Below the pieces are notes generated by a model. That model had not been told where the DNA came from and did not search any database. It saw only the letters and a list, made by a program, of their open reading frames with translations. From Acetivibrio alkalicellulosi (GTDB lineage Bacteria > Bacillota > Clostridia > Acetivibrionales > Acetivibrionaceae): a stretch of DNA of 64,000 nucleotides. Positions 17,447-26,949 of this stretch are shown here, in pieces (position 1 is the first letter of the stretch; each line of letters begins with the position of its first letter). Location of the stretch: positions 166,881-230,880 of the forward strand of contig VLTH01000001.1 of NCBI GenBank assembly GCA_008125075.1, written 5' to 3'. The position numbers and the translations under genes are program-made.

Positions 17447-18430
17447 CTAAGGAGTACAAGTGTAGTGTGGTTGGAAGTAAATATTTTTTAGGGAGAATTC
17501 TCCATTCTCAAATTTTACATCTCCAATTACATCACCAATATAATTTGTTAGAGGATAGGGAGAATTATTAATGAATAAACCAAGTCCTAGACCAAATACA
17601 GCTTTTAATTTATTATCTTCAAAATTAAAACTCACAATGCTACCAAAAATTGGGCGGCCAGATTCGAACTCTACATTTTTATACTCGAATCGCTCTTGGA
17701 ATTCATCTAAGTTTACAGAGTATAGTTCATTTGATATTTCAATATCTGCAATTAATTGATTATTTTTATAATAAGTATTAAGTTTGACTTCTTCATTAAG
17801 TTGACTTGTATAATTCTCATAACAATACTCTTTGTAGTGCTTTGAATTCAGTTTGTATGTCTGGTTATCATCTAACACTTTTGAATATACAGAATCGTCT
17901 AATATTTCAATTATTCGTAACTCATCAATAGAAACTCCAGTTCCTGAACCAACGTATCTAACTATTGCAATTTCATCTATACCATTGTTAGTAAAATCAT
18001 AAGAGTAAATTTGTGGGAAAACATTTCTTGGTGTTAATAGAGTATACCAATCAAAATAAATTCTAGCTCCATTAACACATAAAACAGTTCCATAAGATGA
18101 CTTATCAGCATAAAGATATATGTTTTTCTCGGGGATTTCTGTCGTAAGTGAAAAATCAGCATCTTTGTATTCGTTAAAAGACTGAATAATTTTTTTTGAG
18201 ATATTTTCTTTTTCTAGAACAGGTTTGTTAGTTGATAAATCTTCTTTTTCAGGATCGGGTGTGTTAATTGATAAATCGGAACTCAATGAAGAAGTGGTAT
18301 CCTCATTTGATACTTTAAATCCTGAATCAGTATATTTTTCATGACAAGAAGTTAAAAATAAGCTTATAAGTATTAGTATTAGCATGAGAAATAGTTTTGA
18401 TATTCTTAAAATATTAATAATATTTTTCAT
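17447..18430 (-). CDS. Lipoprotein of unknown function, 327 residues
   Basis: The N-terminus is a lipoprotein signal: a charged start, the hydrophobic run LFLMLILILISLFL and a lipobox LTSC (Cys at about 29), then a Ser/Thr/Asp/Glu-rich linker. The mature part has stretches such as YSYDFTNNGIDEIAIVRYVG, reminiscent of extracellular repeat proteins, but I cannot name a family. It is expected to be anchored to the outer face of the membrane. RBS TGGAGAATT precedes the ATG. It is transcribed opposite to the TetR gene to its right. Confidence 0.65.
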   Translation of the reverse strand: MKNIINILRISKLFLMLILILISLFLTSCHEKYTDSGFKVSNEDTTSSLSSDLSINTPDPEKEDLSTNKPVLEKENISKKIIQSFNEYKDADFSLTTEIPEKNIYLYADKSSYGTVLCVNGARIYFDWYTLLTPRNVFPQIYSYDFTNNGIDEIAIVRYVGSGTGVSIDELRIIEILDDSVYSKVLDDNQTYKLNSKHYKEYCYENYTSQLNEEVKLNTYYKNNQLIADIEISNELYSVNLDEFQERFEYKNVEFESGRPIFGSIVSFNFEDNKLKAVFGLGLGLFINNSPYPLTNYIGDVIGDVKFENGEFSLKNIYFQPHYTCTP

Positions 18431-18615
18431 ATATAATTCTCCAATCTATAGTAATCACAACAAAGTGATTACATAAAAAATAAAAAATCATAAATCTATT
18501 ATAGAAGCAGTCCTAGTTTCATGCTCCCAATCTACCTATATATCTTATACAAGTATTTAAGATTATGCAAGATATTAATGTCAATAGTTATTTAAAAAAA
18601 TACATACTGTTGACC

Positions 18616-18654
18616 TTGTTACACATGATAGTATATAATATCATTATGTAACAA
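18616..18654 (+). promoter_or_regulatory. Palindromic operator in front of the TetR-type gene
   Basis: TTGTTACA-N-ATGATA is mirrored by ATATCAT-N-TGTAACAA around TATATAA. The half-sites flank and overlap a likely -10, 19 bases before the start codon region. This is what is expected for autorepression by the dimeric regulator encoded next to it. Confidence 0.65.
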
Positions 18655-18672
18655 ATTAATAGGAGAGTTGAA

Positions 18673-19440
18673 ATGGCTAAAAATGTAGTTGAATCAAAGA
18701 CGATGATACTAGATATACTTGATGAGATATATACTAGGACAGGAAAAGTATCCATTAATGAAATTGCAGAACATTCTCATGTCTCAAGAATGACTATTTA
18801 CAGACTGTTCGGATCAAAGGAAAACCTTATTTCACAGTACAATAAGGCTAAACAAAAAAATATTCCTATTAAATCTAAAGAGTGCGCAAGACTAAAAATC
18901 CTTAAAGCCGCAGGAAAATGTTTTGCAAATAAGGGATTTCAAGGTGCAAGCATCGAGGAAATCGCTTCTATAGCAAAGGTTGGTGTAACTACTGTATATC
19001 GTACTTTTAAAGACAAGGAAAGCCTTATAACAGCTTATATCGAAGAAATTGGACGTAGTAAAATCAAGCAGGAATTAAGCAGTAGTAAGGATCTTAAGAC
19101 AACACTAATACAGTTTGCAATTTCCATTCTAACCCTCTTAGAAGAAGATATGGATTTATTTAAAATAGGATTAACCCAGGTTGGTAATAATGCTGAACTT
19201 ATGGCAAAGCTAAATGATTCTCCAAACAGAAGCCTTTATATACTTACCCATTATTTAAAAGCTCAGGGATGCATAAGCGATCAAAGGATTTGTCAAGATT
19301 TGGCTATGGCTTTTATGGGAATGCTGTTGGCTTTTGGATTTTTATATCCTTATTCTTATCAACTTCCTCTTAATAATAAAGAAGAAAAAGCAACCCTTAT
19401 AGTTGATCTGTTCCTTAATGGCATTAAGGGTTTTTCATAA
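18673..19440 (+). CDS. TetR-family regulator with two tandem HTH regions
   Basis: The 255-residue protein has a normal TetR DNA-binding region at about 76-125 (RLKILKAAGKCFANKGFQGA, then VGVTTVYRTFKDKESL). A second, TetR-like HTH lies in front of it at about 12-55 (VSINEIAEHSHVSRMTIYRL, then FGSKENLI). Ordinary TetR proteins have one, and are about 190-210 residues long. The C-terminal ligand/dimer domain follows. AGGAGAG gives a strong RBS 6 bases before the ATG. It is directly upstream of the phosphotransferase-like gene, in the same direction, behind a palindromic operator, so it probably represses itself and that gene. Confidence 0.85.
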   Translation: MAKNVVESKTMILDILDEIYTRTGKVSINEIAEHSHVSRMTIYRLFGSKENLISQYNKAKQKNIPIKSKECARLKILKAAGKCFANKGFQGASIEEIASIAKVGVTTVYRTFKDKESLITAYIEEIGRSKIKQELSSSKDLKTTLIQFAISILTLLEEDMDLFKIGLTQVGNNAELMAKLNDSPNRSLYILTHYLKAQGCISDQRICQDLAMAFMGMLLAFGFLYPYSYQLPLNNKEEKATLIVDLFLNGIKGFS

Positions 19441-19514
19441 GCTCATAATGTAATAATTAATTGAAATATCTCCGAGTTAGTTAATCATCTGTTTTAAGAA
19501 AGGAGTAGCATTGT

Positions 19515-22091
19515 ATGAAAACTAAAAGCAATAATTTGTACGTGATACCTTTGAAAAAACTAAAGCCTGTTCATCACTTATCTGTGGGAGGAAAAGCAAA
19601 AAACCTTGCCCAATTATTAAAAAAAGGTTTACCGGTACCTAGTGGATTCTGCATAACAACATATGCCTATGAAGAATTTATTAACTCAATACCTCTAATA
19701 AGTGATGCTTTTATTAGACTAGAAGCTATTCCATCAGATAATGTTGAAGCAATAATAAATGAAGTATCCATAATTCGTAATTTGCTTATAGCATCTCCCA
19801 TTCCCCTCAATTTAGAAAAAGCTATACTTTTATCAATGAATACAATTGGTGAGGAAGGATATTATGCTGTAAGATCTAGTGCAACAACGGAAGATCTTGA
19901 CGGAGCGTCATTTGCAGGTCAGCAGGATACATACCTAAATGTAAAGGGAAAGACCGAAATCCTTAAATCTATTAAAAGTTGCTGGGTTTCCTTGTTTAAT
20001 GACAGAGCTGTTTTTTATCGTATACATAAGAAAATTAATCATAAAGAAGCATTAATGGCTGTTGTTGTGCAAAAAATGGTGGATGCTGAACTTTCAGGTG
20101 TTATATTCACTGCTAATCCCTTATCCGGAATCAAAGATCAAATGGTCATTGAATATACTGAAGGCCTAGGAGAAGCATTGGTTTCAGGCCGTGTAACACC
20201 ACATAGAGCAATAGTTTCAAAGGATAATCTTTCTATTATTGAATGGAGTAAAGGCACTGAATCACAACGGGAAGTGAAACTATTAAAAAAGCTATCTTAT
20301 TTGGCAAAAAAAATAGAAGTAAGCTTTGGTTGTTCTCAAGATATAGAATGGGCAACAAAAAACGGAAAGCCATTTATACTTCAAGCCCGCCCGATTACCA
20401 CCCTTTCTTTAGAAAAGGATCAAACAGTTTGGAGCAACGTTAATGTAGGAGAAATAATGCCATATGTGATCACGCCTCTTTGCTATTCTTATTTTCAACA
20501 TATTTCAAAGGCCATTTTTAAGCCATTTTTAAGACTTTTAGGTGTTAATTTGGATAAAAGACTTATGTTTGGATCGATTGCAGGCAGGGTTTATGTTAAC
20601 CTTTCTCTATTCGACAAGATGATTAAGAACGCTCCTGGCCCGATAAAAATGAATTTGTCGGAAGTATTCGGAGGTGTTCCTACAAACATTTCTGAATCAA
20701 ATGATAAAAAGCATTTATTTCGCCAAGCATTGACTTCACTTGCACTCATAGTTTCATTCCCCTTCTTGCTCGTTGTATTCCTATTTATTAGCAGAAAAAA
20801 CAATATAGATGGATTGTTAAATACTATGCGTAGTAGATCTGCAAGGTTAATGTATAATAACTACGAAAGCCTTAATATTAATGATCTTACTGACCGTTTA
20901 TATTGGTATGTGATTTGGAAGAAAAAAATTTTTACTGCTGGAGTAGGTGTAAGTTCAGGCATGGGGTATACAACTGCATTTCTAAAAATATGCAAAAAGT
21001 GGTTAAACGATGATAGCAATAAAGTAGGAAACATCCTTCTTGCATGTGTTGGAAATATGGCTTCTGCTGATGCAGGTAGAGATCTAATTTTTTTTGCTTC
21101 ATGGATAGAAAAAAATGAAGATCTAAAAAAAATTGTCCTTGAAAGCAAAAACTTTGAAACATTAAAAAAAGACCTCTCAGCAATAAACATTAAAAAAGAA
21201 TTTATAGACAGGTGGGATAACTTCATGGAGCTTCATGGTCACCATGCTCGAGGTGAAGTGGATCTATTTATTCCAAGGTGGTGGGAACAGCCTGATTATA
21301 TCCTGGATATGCTGAAAGGTTACCTTGGAAAGTCTGAGGATTTTATATCACAGCAAAATCAGAATAAAAAATCAAGAGATGATGTTTATAAAAGCGTAAT
21401 AAAACAACTTAAAAATCCAATCAAACCAGTTATATTTAACTTTTTCCTTAATAAAGCCAGAAGAGGTCTTTCAACTAGAGAGAATTATAAAAGTGAAGTT
21501 GTACGCCTTTTGTCAATTGCACGCAAATCTCTCTATGAAATAGAAAGACGCTTTATAAATCAAGGGATTTTGAGGGAAAAGGATGATATATTTTTTATTA
21601 CAATAGAAGAATTGAACATATTGCTTAAAGGAGAATTTGTAAAAGGAATTGATGAACTTATAGCGTTACGCAGACAGGAATTTATGGAAAACCAAAACAT
21701 TACCCCTCCACCTGTAGTAATAGGCAAATATGATCCTCAAAAAGCAGCACCTTCTTCCTTTTCAAATGTAACTTCATGCCTTAAGGGCATTTCTGTCAGC
21801 TCAGGTATTTCACGTGGTTTTGCCAGAGTTATAACCGATTGTCACTGTGAAGCTAAGCTGCTCCCTGGTGAAATTCTTGTAGCACCCTTCACAGATCCAG
21901 GTTGGACTCCATATTTCCTGAACGCAGCAGGAATTGTAATGGATATGGGGGGGATGTTAAGTCACGGCAGCATTGTTGCAAGAGAGTATGGAATTCCTGC
22001 AGTTGTAAATGTGGGCCCTGCTACAAAATATATTAAAAACGGACAGATGATAGAAGTCGACGGTGACAGCGGAGTTGTACGAATCATGTAG
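19515..22091 (+). CDS. PEP/pyruvate-binding-domain enzyme similar to rifampicin phosphotransferase
   Basis: The 858-residue protein has the three-part plan of rifampicin phosphotransferases and PEP synthases. An N-terminal ATP-grasp domain carries VGGKAKNLAQLLKKGLPVP, YYAVRSSATTEDL and FILQARPITTL. A divergent middle part follows (WSNVNVGEIMPYVITPLCYS). The C-terminal swivelling phosphohistidine domain carries GGMLSHGSIVAREYGIPAVV, with the catalytic His. The length, the WSNVNVGEIMP segment and FTDPGWTP favour the Rph group (ATP-driven phosphorylation of a small molecule) over PEP synthase, which has a TIM barrel that is absent here. A hydrophobic stretch at about 412-428 (LALIVSFPFLLVVFLF) is unusual. 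Substrate unknown; rifamycins are only one possibility. The TetR gene lies 74 bases upstream. Confidence 0.8.
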   Translation: MKTKSNNLYVIPLKKLKPVHHLSVGGKAKNLAQLLKKGLPVPSGFCITTYAYEEFINSIPLISDAFIRLEAIPSDNVEAIINEVSIIRNLLIASPIPLNLEKAILLSMNTIGEEGYYAVRSSATTEDLDGASFAGQQDTYLNVKGKTEILKSIKSCWVSLFNDRAVFYRIHKKINHKEALMAVVVQKMVDAELSGVIFTANPLSGIKDQMVIEYTEGLGEALVSGRVTPHRAIVSKDNLSIIEWSKGTESQREVKLLKKLSYLAKKIEVSFGCSQDIEWATKNGKPFILQARPITTLSLEKDQTVWSNVNVGEIMPYVITPLCYSYFQHISKAIFKPFLRLLGVNLDKRLMFGSIAGRVYVNLSLFDKMIKNAPGPIKMNLSEVFGGVPTNISESNDKKHLFRQALTSLALIVSFPFLLVVFLFISRKNNIDGLLNTMRSRSARLMYNNYESLNINDLTDRLYWYVIWKKKIFTAGVGVSSGMGYTTAFLKICKKWLNDDSNKVGNILLACVGNMASADAGRDLIFFASWIEKNEDLKKIVLESKNFETLKKDLSAINIKKEFIDRWDNFMELHGHHARGEVDLFIPRWWEQPDYILDMLKGYLGKSEDFISQQNQNKKSRDDVYKSVIKQLKNPIKPVIFNFFLNKARRGLSTRENYKSEVVRLLSIARKSLYEIERRFINQGILREKDDIFFITIEELNILLKGEFVKGIDELIALRRQEFMENQNITPPPVVIGKYDPQKAAPSSFSNVTSCLKGISVSSGISRGFARVITDCHCEAKLLPGEILVAPFTDPGWTPYFLNAAGIVMDMGGMLSHGSIVAREYGIPAVVNVGPATKYIKNGQMIEVDGDSGVVRIM

Positions 22092-22225
22092 TTAAAAATT
22101 GACATGATAAAATAGACCTGCCATAAAATATTAAAAATCATCGTAGGGGTTTTCTTGTGAAACAGCCTCAATAACTTTATAGTTTAGATTTAATGCATCT
22201 TCTGAAGATTTTCTGTATGGAACAA

Positions 22226-23243
22226 TCAGTATTCTTTAATAGCTTTATTAATCGCACCATAATTATGAATTAACCAGTTAAAGTGATCCATGTTATTTAG
22301 AATTCGCTCTTTCAGAACTTCGATACCATCAATCCCATTCCAATAACGGTTTAAAAAATGTACAAAAACATCCAGTCTTCTAAGAATCAATAATGATGGA
22401 ATTATATTAAGTTCATCATCGCTCAAATCCATAACTCTTCTATATCCCATTGTTAAAGAATTAATTCGCTGAAATTTACTTCCTTCACCTTCAGTATAAT
22501 ATATCATATCTGACAAGCAAACGGCCAATTCCATAACTCTCAAATCATGTGATACAAACTCAAAATCTAGAATTCCACATATCTTTCCATCATTATCTGC
22601 TAAAACATTTGATGCATTGAGATCACCATGAATTAACTGATGAGGGAGTTTTCTAAAATACTGAACTTTTTCCGTTAAAATAATAAGCTGTTGGCCAATT
22701 CTTGCAAGATAATCATTATATTCATCAAAATTTGATGATGGACTATAGCAAAAGTCTAAAACTTTATCCAAAGGACATTCAGGATATGCACTCTCTATCT
22801 CATAGCACGGTTTGTAAGCTGGAATCATATCTATTTTAAGATTTCCTAGAGTTTGTGTAAGTAGACCACATGCGTAACCAAATGAGTCAATATCTTTTAG
22901 CATTAAAAATGTAGGATTTTTCCCTTCCCCCTATGTATTTGAAAATGGCAGCAATATTGCCACAACCTGTTTTAGTAAATAAACGGCCCTTAGAAGATGA
23001 AATAACTTGAGGTATTGAAATAGAGATATTCATACCATTTAGTGCATTAATTACTTCAAGTTCATAAGAAACTTTTGTTTCATCATTATGAGATCTGTAG
23101 ATTCGAAGTATATATTTATCTTCACCTACCCCAACAAAACAAGTTGTATTGTTCATTCCACCCTTTGATATCTTTATATCGAATCTTTTCTCACCAAAAT
23201 ATTCAATTAAAATGGGTTTAATTTCACTAAAAATATTATTCAT
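22226..23243 (-). pseudogene. Aminoglycoside-phosphotransferase-like kinase gene with a single-base frameshift
   Basis: Two frames make one protein. 23243-22887 gives the N-terminal lobe (SKGGMNNTTCFVGV, then YILRIYRSH). 22903-22226 gives the catalytic lobe, with the Brenner motif IHGDLNASNVL and DFEFVSHDLRV. Removing one G from the G5 run on the minus strand (plus-strand C5 at 22927-22931) joins them into a continuous reading, FKYIGEGKNPTFLMLKDID. The family phosphorylates small alcohols such as aminoglycosides, homoserine, choline or macrolides. The substrate cannot be told. A one-base change in a homopolymer may be a real mutation, a phase switch or a base-calling error. Confidence 0.85.
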
Positions 23244-23588
23244 ATAGGAGTCCCCAACTGATATTGATTTATTTATTTATACGAAAAACAAAAATAATTT
23301 TATATTCTTATAATAACGTAATTTACTATGACCAGTCATATTTTAACATACAATTCCTTTATAAACAACAATTTTTCCTTTCAAGAATCAAACTGAAACT
23401 GGTCATAATATGTGCTATCCCTCGAAGTACTTTTCCTTCAAGAAATTCCAATAAAGCACCACCCACTTTAAAAAACTTAAGCTATTAAAAATGGTCATGT
23501 TATGGTAAAATTATGTTGATATCTTTATTGGAGGATTTTAATGGAAAATTCTTAGGTAAAGTGCTTATAATTTATAAGGAGGTTGACT
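23244..23588. other. Intergenic 345 bases between divergent genes
   Basis: No gene recognised. At 23530-23556 a Shine-Dalgarno GGAGG precedes a tiny frame (MENS, stop), which may be a leader or chance. AAGGAGG at 23576-23582 is the RBS of the next gene. Confidence 0.4.
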
Positions 23589-24428
23589 ATGGAAAAGCAA
23601 TACTTTTATAGAAGGCATATTAGAAAAATACAAAAGACGTTACCAATTATCCTAGGTATTTTTGCGACGATTGTTATTATATCTAGTGCTTTAATATTTA
23701 CCAATACTAGTTATCTTGCAGTACAGTTCTTCATAGTTTTTATAGGAATTTCTTTTACAGCTACATTGGCTTTAACGGCAGTAATATCATGGGTGTTTTT
23801 AGGGAGGTTTGTTAAGATCAGTGTAACCTTAAAAGATAATGTTATTATCTATAAGAATGTTAAAGGTGTAACTGAAATTCCAATAGATCAAATCCAGCAT
23901 ATGGAGTTTCCATCAATAAAATTTACCGGTGGTTGGCTCAAGATTAAATATCCTGGCGGAAATATTCGCTTAACTGTAGTTCTTGAAAGAATAGGAGACT
24001 TCTTAAATGAATTAAAGACTATTCTTGACAGGAAAGGAATGCAGAATGTATATAACCGGAAAGCGATGTTTAGCTTTTATAAAACTGCTGAGTTTTCGGA
24101 CCAAAGTTGGGATAGAATGTATGAGATTTTTAAGAGACTTATGTTATTTACATTTCTAAATACCCTATTAGGAACTTTGATTAACTTGTTTATCAAAAGT
24201 TCACAAATGGGATTGTTTTATGTATCAGCTATAGGGGTCCTACCTTTGATAATTTACCTTATTACTGAAGTTTTGATCGCTAACAGAATGGCCCGAAAAT
24301 CAAATGAAGAAAGATTTGAAGTGACACAAAGAGATTACGGTTTTGAAAAAAAGGTATATAAAAGAGCTTTTATTTCTTATATTATAGGGTCAGTTCTACT
24401 TTTGGCTTTATATTATTATGTAATTTGA
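23589..24428 (+). CDS. Four-helix membrane protein with central PH-like domain
   Basis: The ATG at 23589 lies 7 bases after AAGGAGG. The 279-residue protein has two transmembrane helices at about 18-68, then a soluble segment of about 90 residues beginning VFLGRFVKISVTLKDNVIIY. That segment has the alternating-strand look of bacterial PH domains (IPIDQIQHMEF, YPGGNIRLTVVL). Two further helices follow near 185-235 and a last one at the C-terminus. Proteins of this plan are common and uncharacterised in Firmicutes. The gene stands alone. Confidence 0.55.
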   Translation: MEKQYFYRRHIRKIQKTLPIILGIFATIVIISSALIFTNTSYLAVQFFIVFIGISFTATLALTAVISWVFLGRFVKISVTLKDNVIIYKNVKGVTEIPIDQIQHMEFPSIKFTGGWLKIKYPGGNIRLTVVLERIGDFLNELKTILDRKGMQNVYNRKAMFSFYKTAEFSDQSWDRMYEIFKRLMLFTFLNTLLGTLINLFIKSSQMGLFYVSAIGVLPLIIYLITEVLIANRMARKSNEERFEVTQRDYGFEKKVYKRAFISYIIGSVLLLALYYYVI

Positions 24429-24485
24429 AAATATTTTGAAAAAAGTAACAAATCAGAAGTTTATTGAGTATTTGGCAAGTGATGT

Positions 24486-24582
24486 CTACAGCAGTTTTTA
24501 TTACTTAGAATCTAGAACTTGAATGGGATTAATCTTTTAAGGAGAATTATAATCATAATTTTAAAATACTTTGAGGTGCTAT
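24486..24582 (+). repeat. Second copy of the 97-bp segment at 15897-15993
   Basis: It carries the decayed end of the 15236 gene (the reading frame is broken by TAG at about 24506) and the leader with TTTGAGGTGC that supplies the RBS of the AraC gene. It records an old duplication or transposition of the region upstream of the AraC gene. Confidence 0.7.
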
Positions 24583-25449
24583 ATGAACCTATACGTTTCA
24601 ATAATAAATGAAATAATTGAACATATTGAATCTAATATAGGTGAGAGCCTTCAATTGGCAGATCTCTCAACCCGTATGGGAATTTCGGACTTTCATTTTA
24701 ACAGGATGTTTAGAGTAGTTACTGGAGTAACGCTTAAACAATATGTGCTAGGAAGAAAACTTACTAAGGCACTAGAACAGATAAGGAGTACAGATAAGTC
24801 TATTATAGAAGTTGGAATGGATTTTGGTTTTGATCATCCTGAAGTTTTCTCTAGGGCGTTTAAAAAGCAGTTCGGTTTGGCTCCTTCCAAAATCCGATAT
24901 CAAAAGATTCAGCTTAATGTAATCAAAAAGGCTACTATAGTCGAAAGAGACATTATAAATTATAGAGGCACATTGGCTCTTAAGGGAAATCTCATATTTC
25001 TTAAAACAATGAAATTGAATGGAATTAACATTAAAGCTAATATCAATTCCACGGTGTTTAAAGAGAATCTCAAAGCTGATATAGAAACATTTATATTGAA
25101 ATCGGCAAAGTGTGAAGAGTTTATAAAAGATAAATTTTACACAATTGTTAGCTGTGGAGGCAATGAAAATGGAGAATACAATGTTTTTTGTGGTAGACAG
25201 CCTGAAAAGAGTATCAGAATGATATATTTGGAGGAGTTTTTAATACTTGATGGCTGGTTTGTTGATTTTATTTATCACGGAGATATGTTTGATATAAGAG
25301 AAGTCTTCATTGATGATTTATATAAGTGGATTATGGTAAAAGAGGCTCATATAGAATCGAATGGTATTGGAATGCTTAATATTTACGAAAATAATTACCC
25401 CCAAAACAACAAAGTTCATATACTGATTCCAATAAAAAAACCAGAATAG
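24583..25449 (+). CDS. AraC-family transcription regulator
   Basis: The ATG at 24583 follows GAGGTG. The N-terminal 100 residues are the double HTH of AraC proteins: NEIIEHIESNIGESLQLADL, then MGISDFHFNRMFRVVTGVTL, then IEVGMDFGFDHPEVFSRAFK with the FGLAPSKIR ending. The remaining 190 residues form a C-terminal domain that may bind an effector, in the place taken by GyrI-like domains in related regulators, though I cannot confirm that fold. Target unknown; the esterase gene next door is a natural candidate. Confidence 0.88.
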   Translation: MNLYVSIINEIIEHIESNIGESLQLADLSTRMGISDFHFNRMFRVVTGVTLKQYVLGRKLTKALEQIRSTDKSIIEVGMDFGFDHPEVFSRAFKKQFGLAPSKIRYQKIQLNVIKKATIVERDIINYRGTLALKGNLIFLKTMKLNGINIKANINSTVFKENLKADIETFILKSAKCEEFIKDKFYTIVSCGGNENGEYNVFCGRQPEKSIRMIYLEEFLILDGWFVDFIYHGDMFDIREVFIDDLYKWIMVKEAHIESNGIGMLNIYENNYPQNNKVHILIPIKKPE

Positions 25450-25547
25450 ACATTCAGCATAAAATCAAGGGTTTTTTCTAAAAAGTATTTTCACAATAGT
25501 CAGCAAGAAAGATCATGAAGCATATTTTAAAATTGCCTTATAATAAA

Positions 25548-25575
25548 ACCGAGGGAGAAACCTTCGGTATTTTTA
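25548..25575 (+). terminator. Hairpin with T-run between AraC and esterase genes
   Basis: ACCGAGG and CCTTCGGT form a stem with one mismatch around GAGAAA, followed by ATTTTTAATT. It lies upstream of the esterase start chosen at 25596, so it could also act as an attenuator for that gene. Confidence 0.55.
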
Positions 25576-25595
25576 ATTATAAAGGATGTGTTTGT

Positions 25596-26474
25596 ATGAG
25601 CAGTATTCAAAGTTACTTTGTCAAATTTATGCTTCAAAGATGGAATATATGGAACAAGCCATTAAATGAAATAAGAAAAACCATGGGAGGCTTAAAATCT
25701 AAAGGAATACCAAAGAGTATTGAATTTTCAAAGCAAAAGTTCAATGGAGTTGATTGTGAGATATTTAGTAATCCTTCTAGTGAAAAAGATAAAGTAATTC
25801 TATATTTTCATGGTGGAGGTTTTTGCCTTGGCATTTACTCTGCAAATCGTGAGTTTGCAGCAAGAATTTCTTTGATGACAGAAATGGATGTATATATGCC
25901 AGATTACAGATTGGCACCAGAACATCCTTTTCCTGCAGCATTAGAAGATGCAGTAGCAGTTTATAAAGGTATTATTAAAAATGTTTTTATAGGAAAAGAC
26001 ATAATCATAATGGGTGATTCATCAGGATGTGCATTAGCTGTGTCTGCACTTTTTGCACTAAAACAAAAAGCTGTAGAGATGCCTTATAAACTGGCTTTTA
26101 TTACACCCGTTTTTGATTTTGCTGGCAAAGGTGAGTCCTTTATATTAAAGGCAGAAAAAGACCCATTTAAGCTAGTTGATCCACTTGGAATTGCCAAAAA
26201 ATATGTTGGTGTAAATAATTCATTATCACCTATGATTTCACCCTTGTATGGCAATTTGGAAGGACTGCCACCTATATTAATTCACGCATCAGAGAATGAT
26301 GTGTTTTTAAGTGATTCAATTAGGTTTGCTGAAAAGGCTAGAAATGAGGGTGTAAAGGTGAATATTAAGATTTGGGAAAAAATGTGGCACATATTTCATA
26401 TGCAGGCACCCTTTGTACCTGAATCAAGAAATGCTCTAGCTGAATTTTGCTTGTTTGTTAAATCAATTTCCTAA
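25596..26474 (+). CDS. Alpha/beta-hydrolase, hormone-sensitive-lipase type esterase
   Basis: I take the ATG at 25596 (AAAGGATG upstream) because the longer frame from 25515 would run through the hairpin at 25548. The 292-residue protein has the HSL-family signature HGGGFCLG (oxyanion hole), YRLAPEHPFPAALEDA, the nucleophile elbow MGDSSGCA, and then ENDVFLSD (Asp) and MWHIFHMQ (His). It probably hydrolyses short acyl esters in the cytoplasm; no signal peptide is visible. A strong hairpin just upstream and the AraC gene before it suggest conditional expression. Confidence 0.85.
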   Translation: MSSIQSYFVKFMLQRWNIWNKPLNEIRKTMGGLKSKGIPKSIEFSKQKFNGVDCEIFSNPSSEKDKVILYFHGGGFCLGIYSANREFAARISLMTEMDVYMPDYRLAPEHPFPAALEDAVAVYKGIIKNVFIGKDIIIMGDSSGCALAVSALFALKQKAVEMPYKLAFITPVFDFAGKGESFILKAEKDPFKLVDPLGIAKKYVGVNNSLSPMISPLYGNLEGLPPILIHASENDVFLSDSIRFAEKARNEGVKVNIKIWEKMWHIFHMQAPFVPESRNALAEFCLFVKSIS

Positions 26475-26785
26475 ATCACTAATAACTCTGTGGTACTTGT
26501 ACACTTTTTTATTAATAAATTCTGTTTATTATAAGAGGGTAACGACAGTTAAAGCACTAATTAAATTAATATAATTATAAGAAACAGCTTAGACGGTAGA
26601 CTTTTTGTTTGAAAATATATAAAAAGATACTTGAATAATAAATTAGAGCAATGGAAGGAGATGGAATAAGTGGAATTTGATATATTTATCCTCGTGGATA
26701 CCATTTTTTTTGATTTCTATCAATTCATTATGCTATAATAATTAAAGAGTTGTTTCAGCATTGACTGAACTATTTTAGCACATCA
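26475..26785. other. Intergenic region after the esterase
   Basis: No gene seen. TATCCTCGTGGATACC followed by T8 at about 26697-26712 is a terminator-like hairpin with a short stem. GAAGGAGATGGAATAAG at 26653-26669 looks like an RBS without a frame. Confidence 0.4.
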
Positions 26786-26894
26786 AGTGAATAGTTGGCT
26801 TATTGGGTTTTATGACGGTCAAGGAAGCCACTGAAAAAGGTGGAATTCTCCTCTTGCCGACCATAATGCATAGTCGAAACAGATTTGATTCACT
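26786..26894 (+). promoter_or_regulatory. Structured leader in front of the QueD-like gene, possible riboswitch
   Basis: AGTGAAT (26786-26792) and ATTCACT (26888-26894) close a domain of 109 bases. Inside it, TTAT..GGTC pairs with GACCATAA, and CCAC-TGAAAAA-GGTGG makes a hairpin. The domain ends 40 bases before the RBS AAGGAGG. It does not match the cobalamin, preQ1, THF or c-di-GMP consensus that I can recall, so its class and ligand are open. A frame from 26803 runs through it into the gene, but it lacks an RBS and a family match. Confidence 0.4.
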
Positions 26895-26949
26895 CGCCGC
26901 ATGTTGCCCACAGGCTAATTCAAAATCAAACTTTAAGGAGGAATTTAAC

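Noticed and set aside
26786..26894. Cobalamin riboswitch
   Set aside because: GGAAGCC-ACTGAAAAAGG looks like the P4 part of a B12 riboswitch, but the B12 box and the C-rich core are missing.
26803..26949. N-terminal extension of the QueD-like protein from 26803
   Set aside because: It has no RBS and no homology, crosses a structured leader, and AAGGAGG directly precedes the ATG at 26950.
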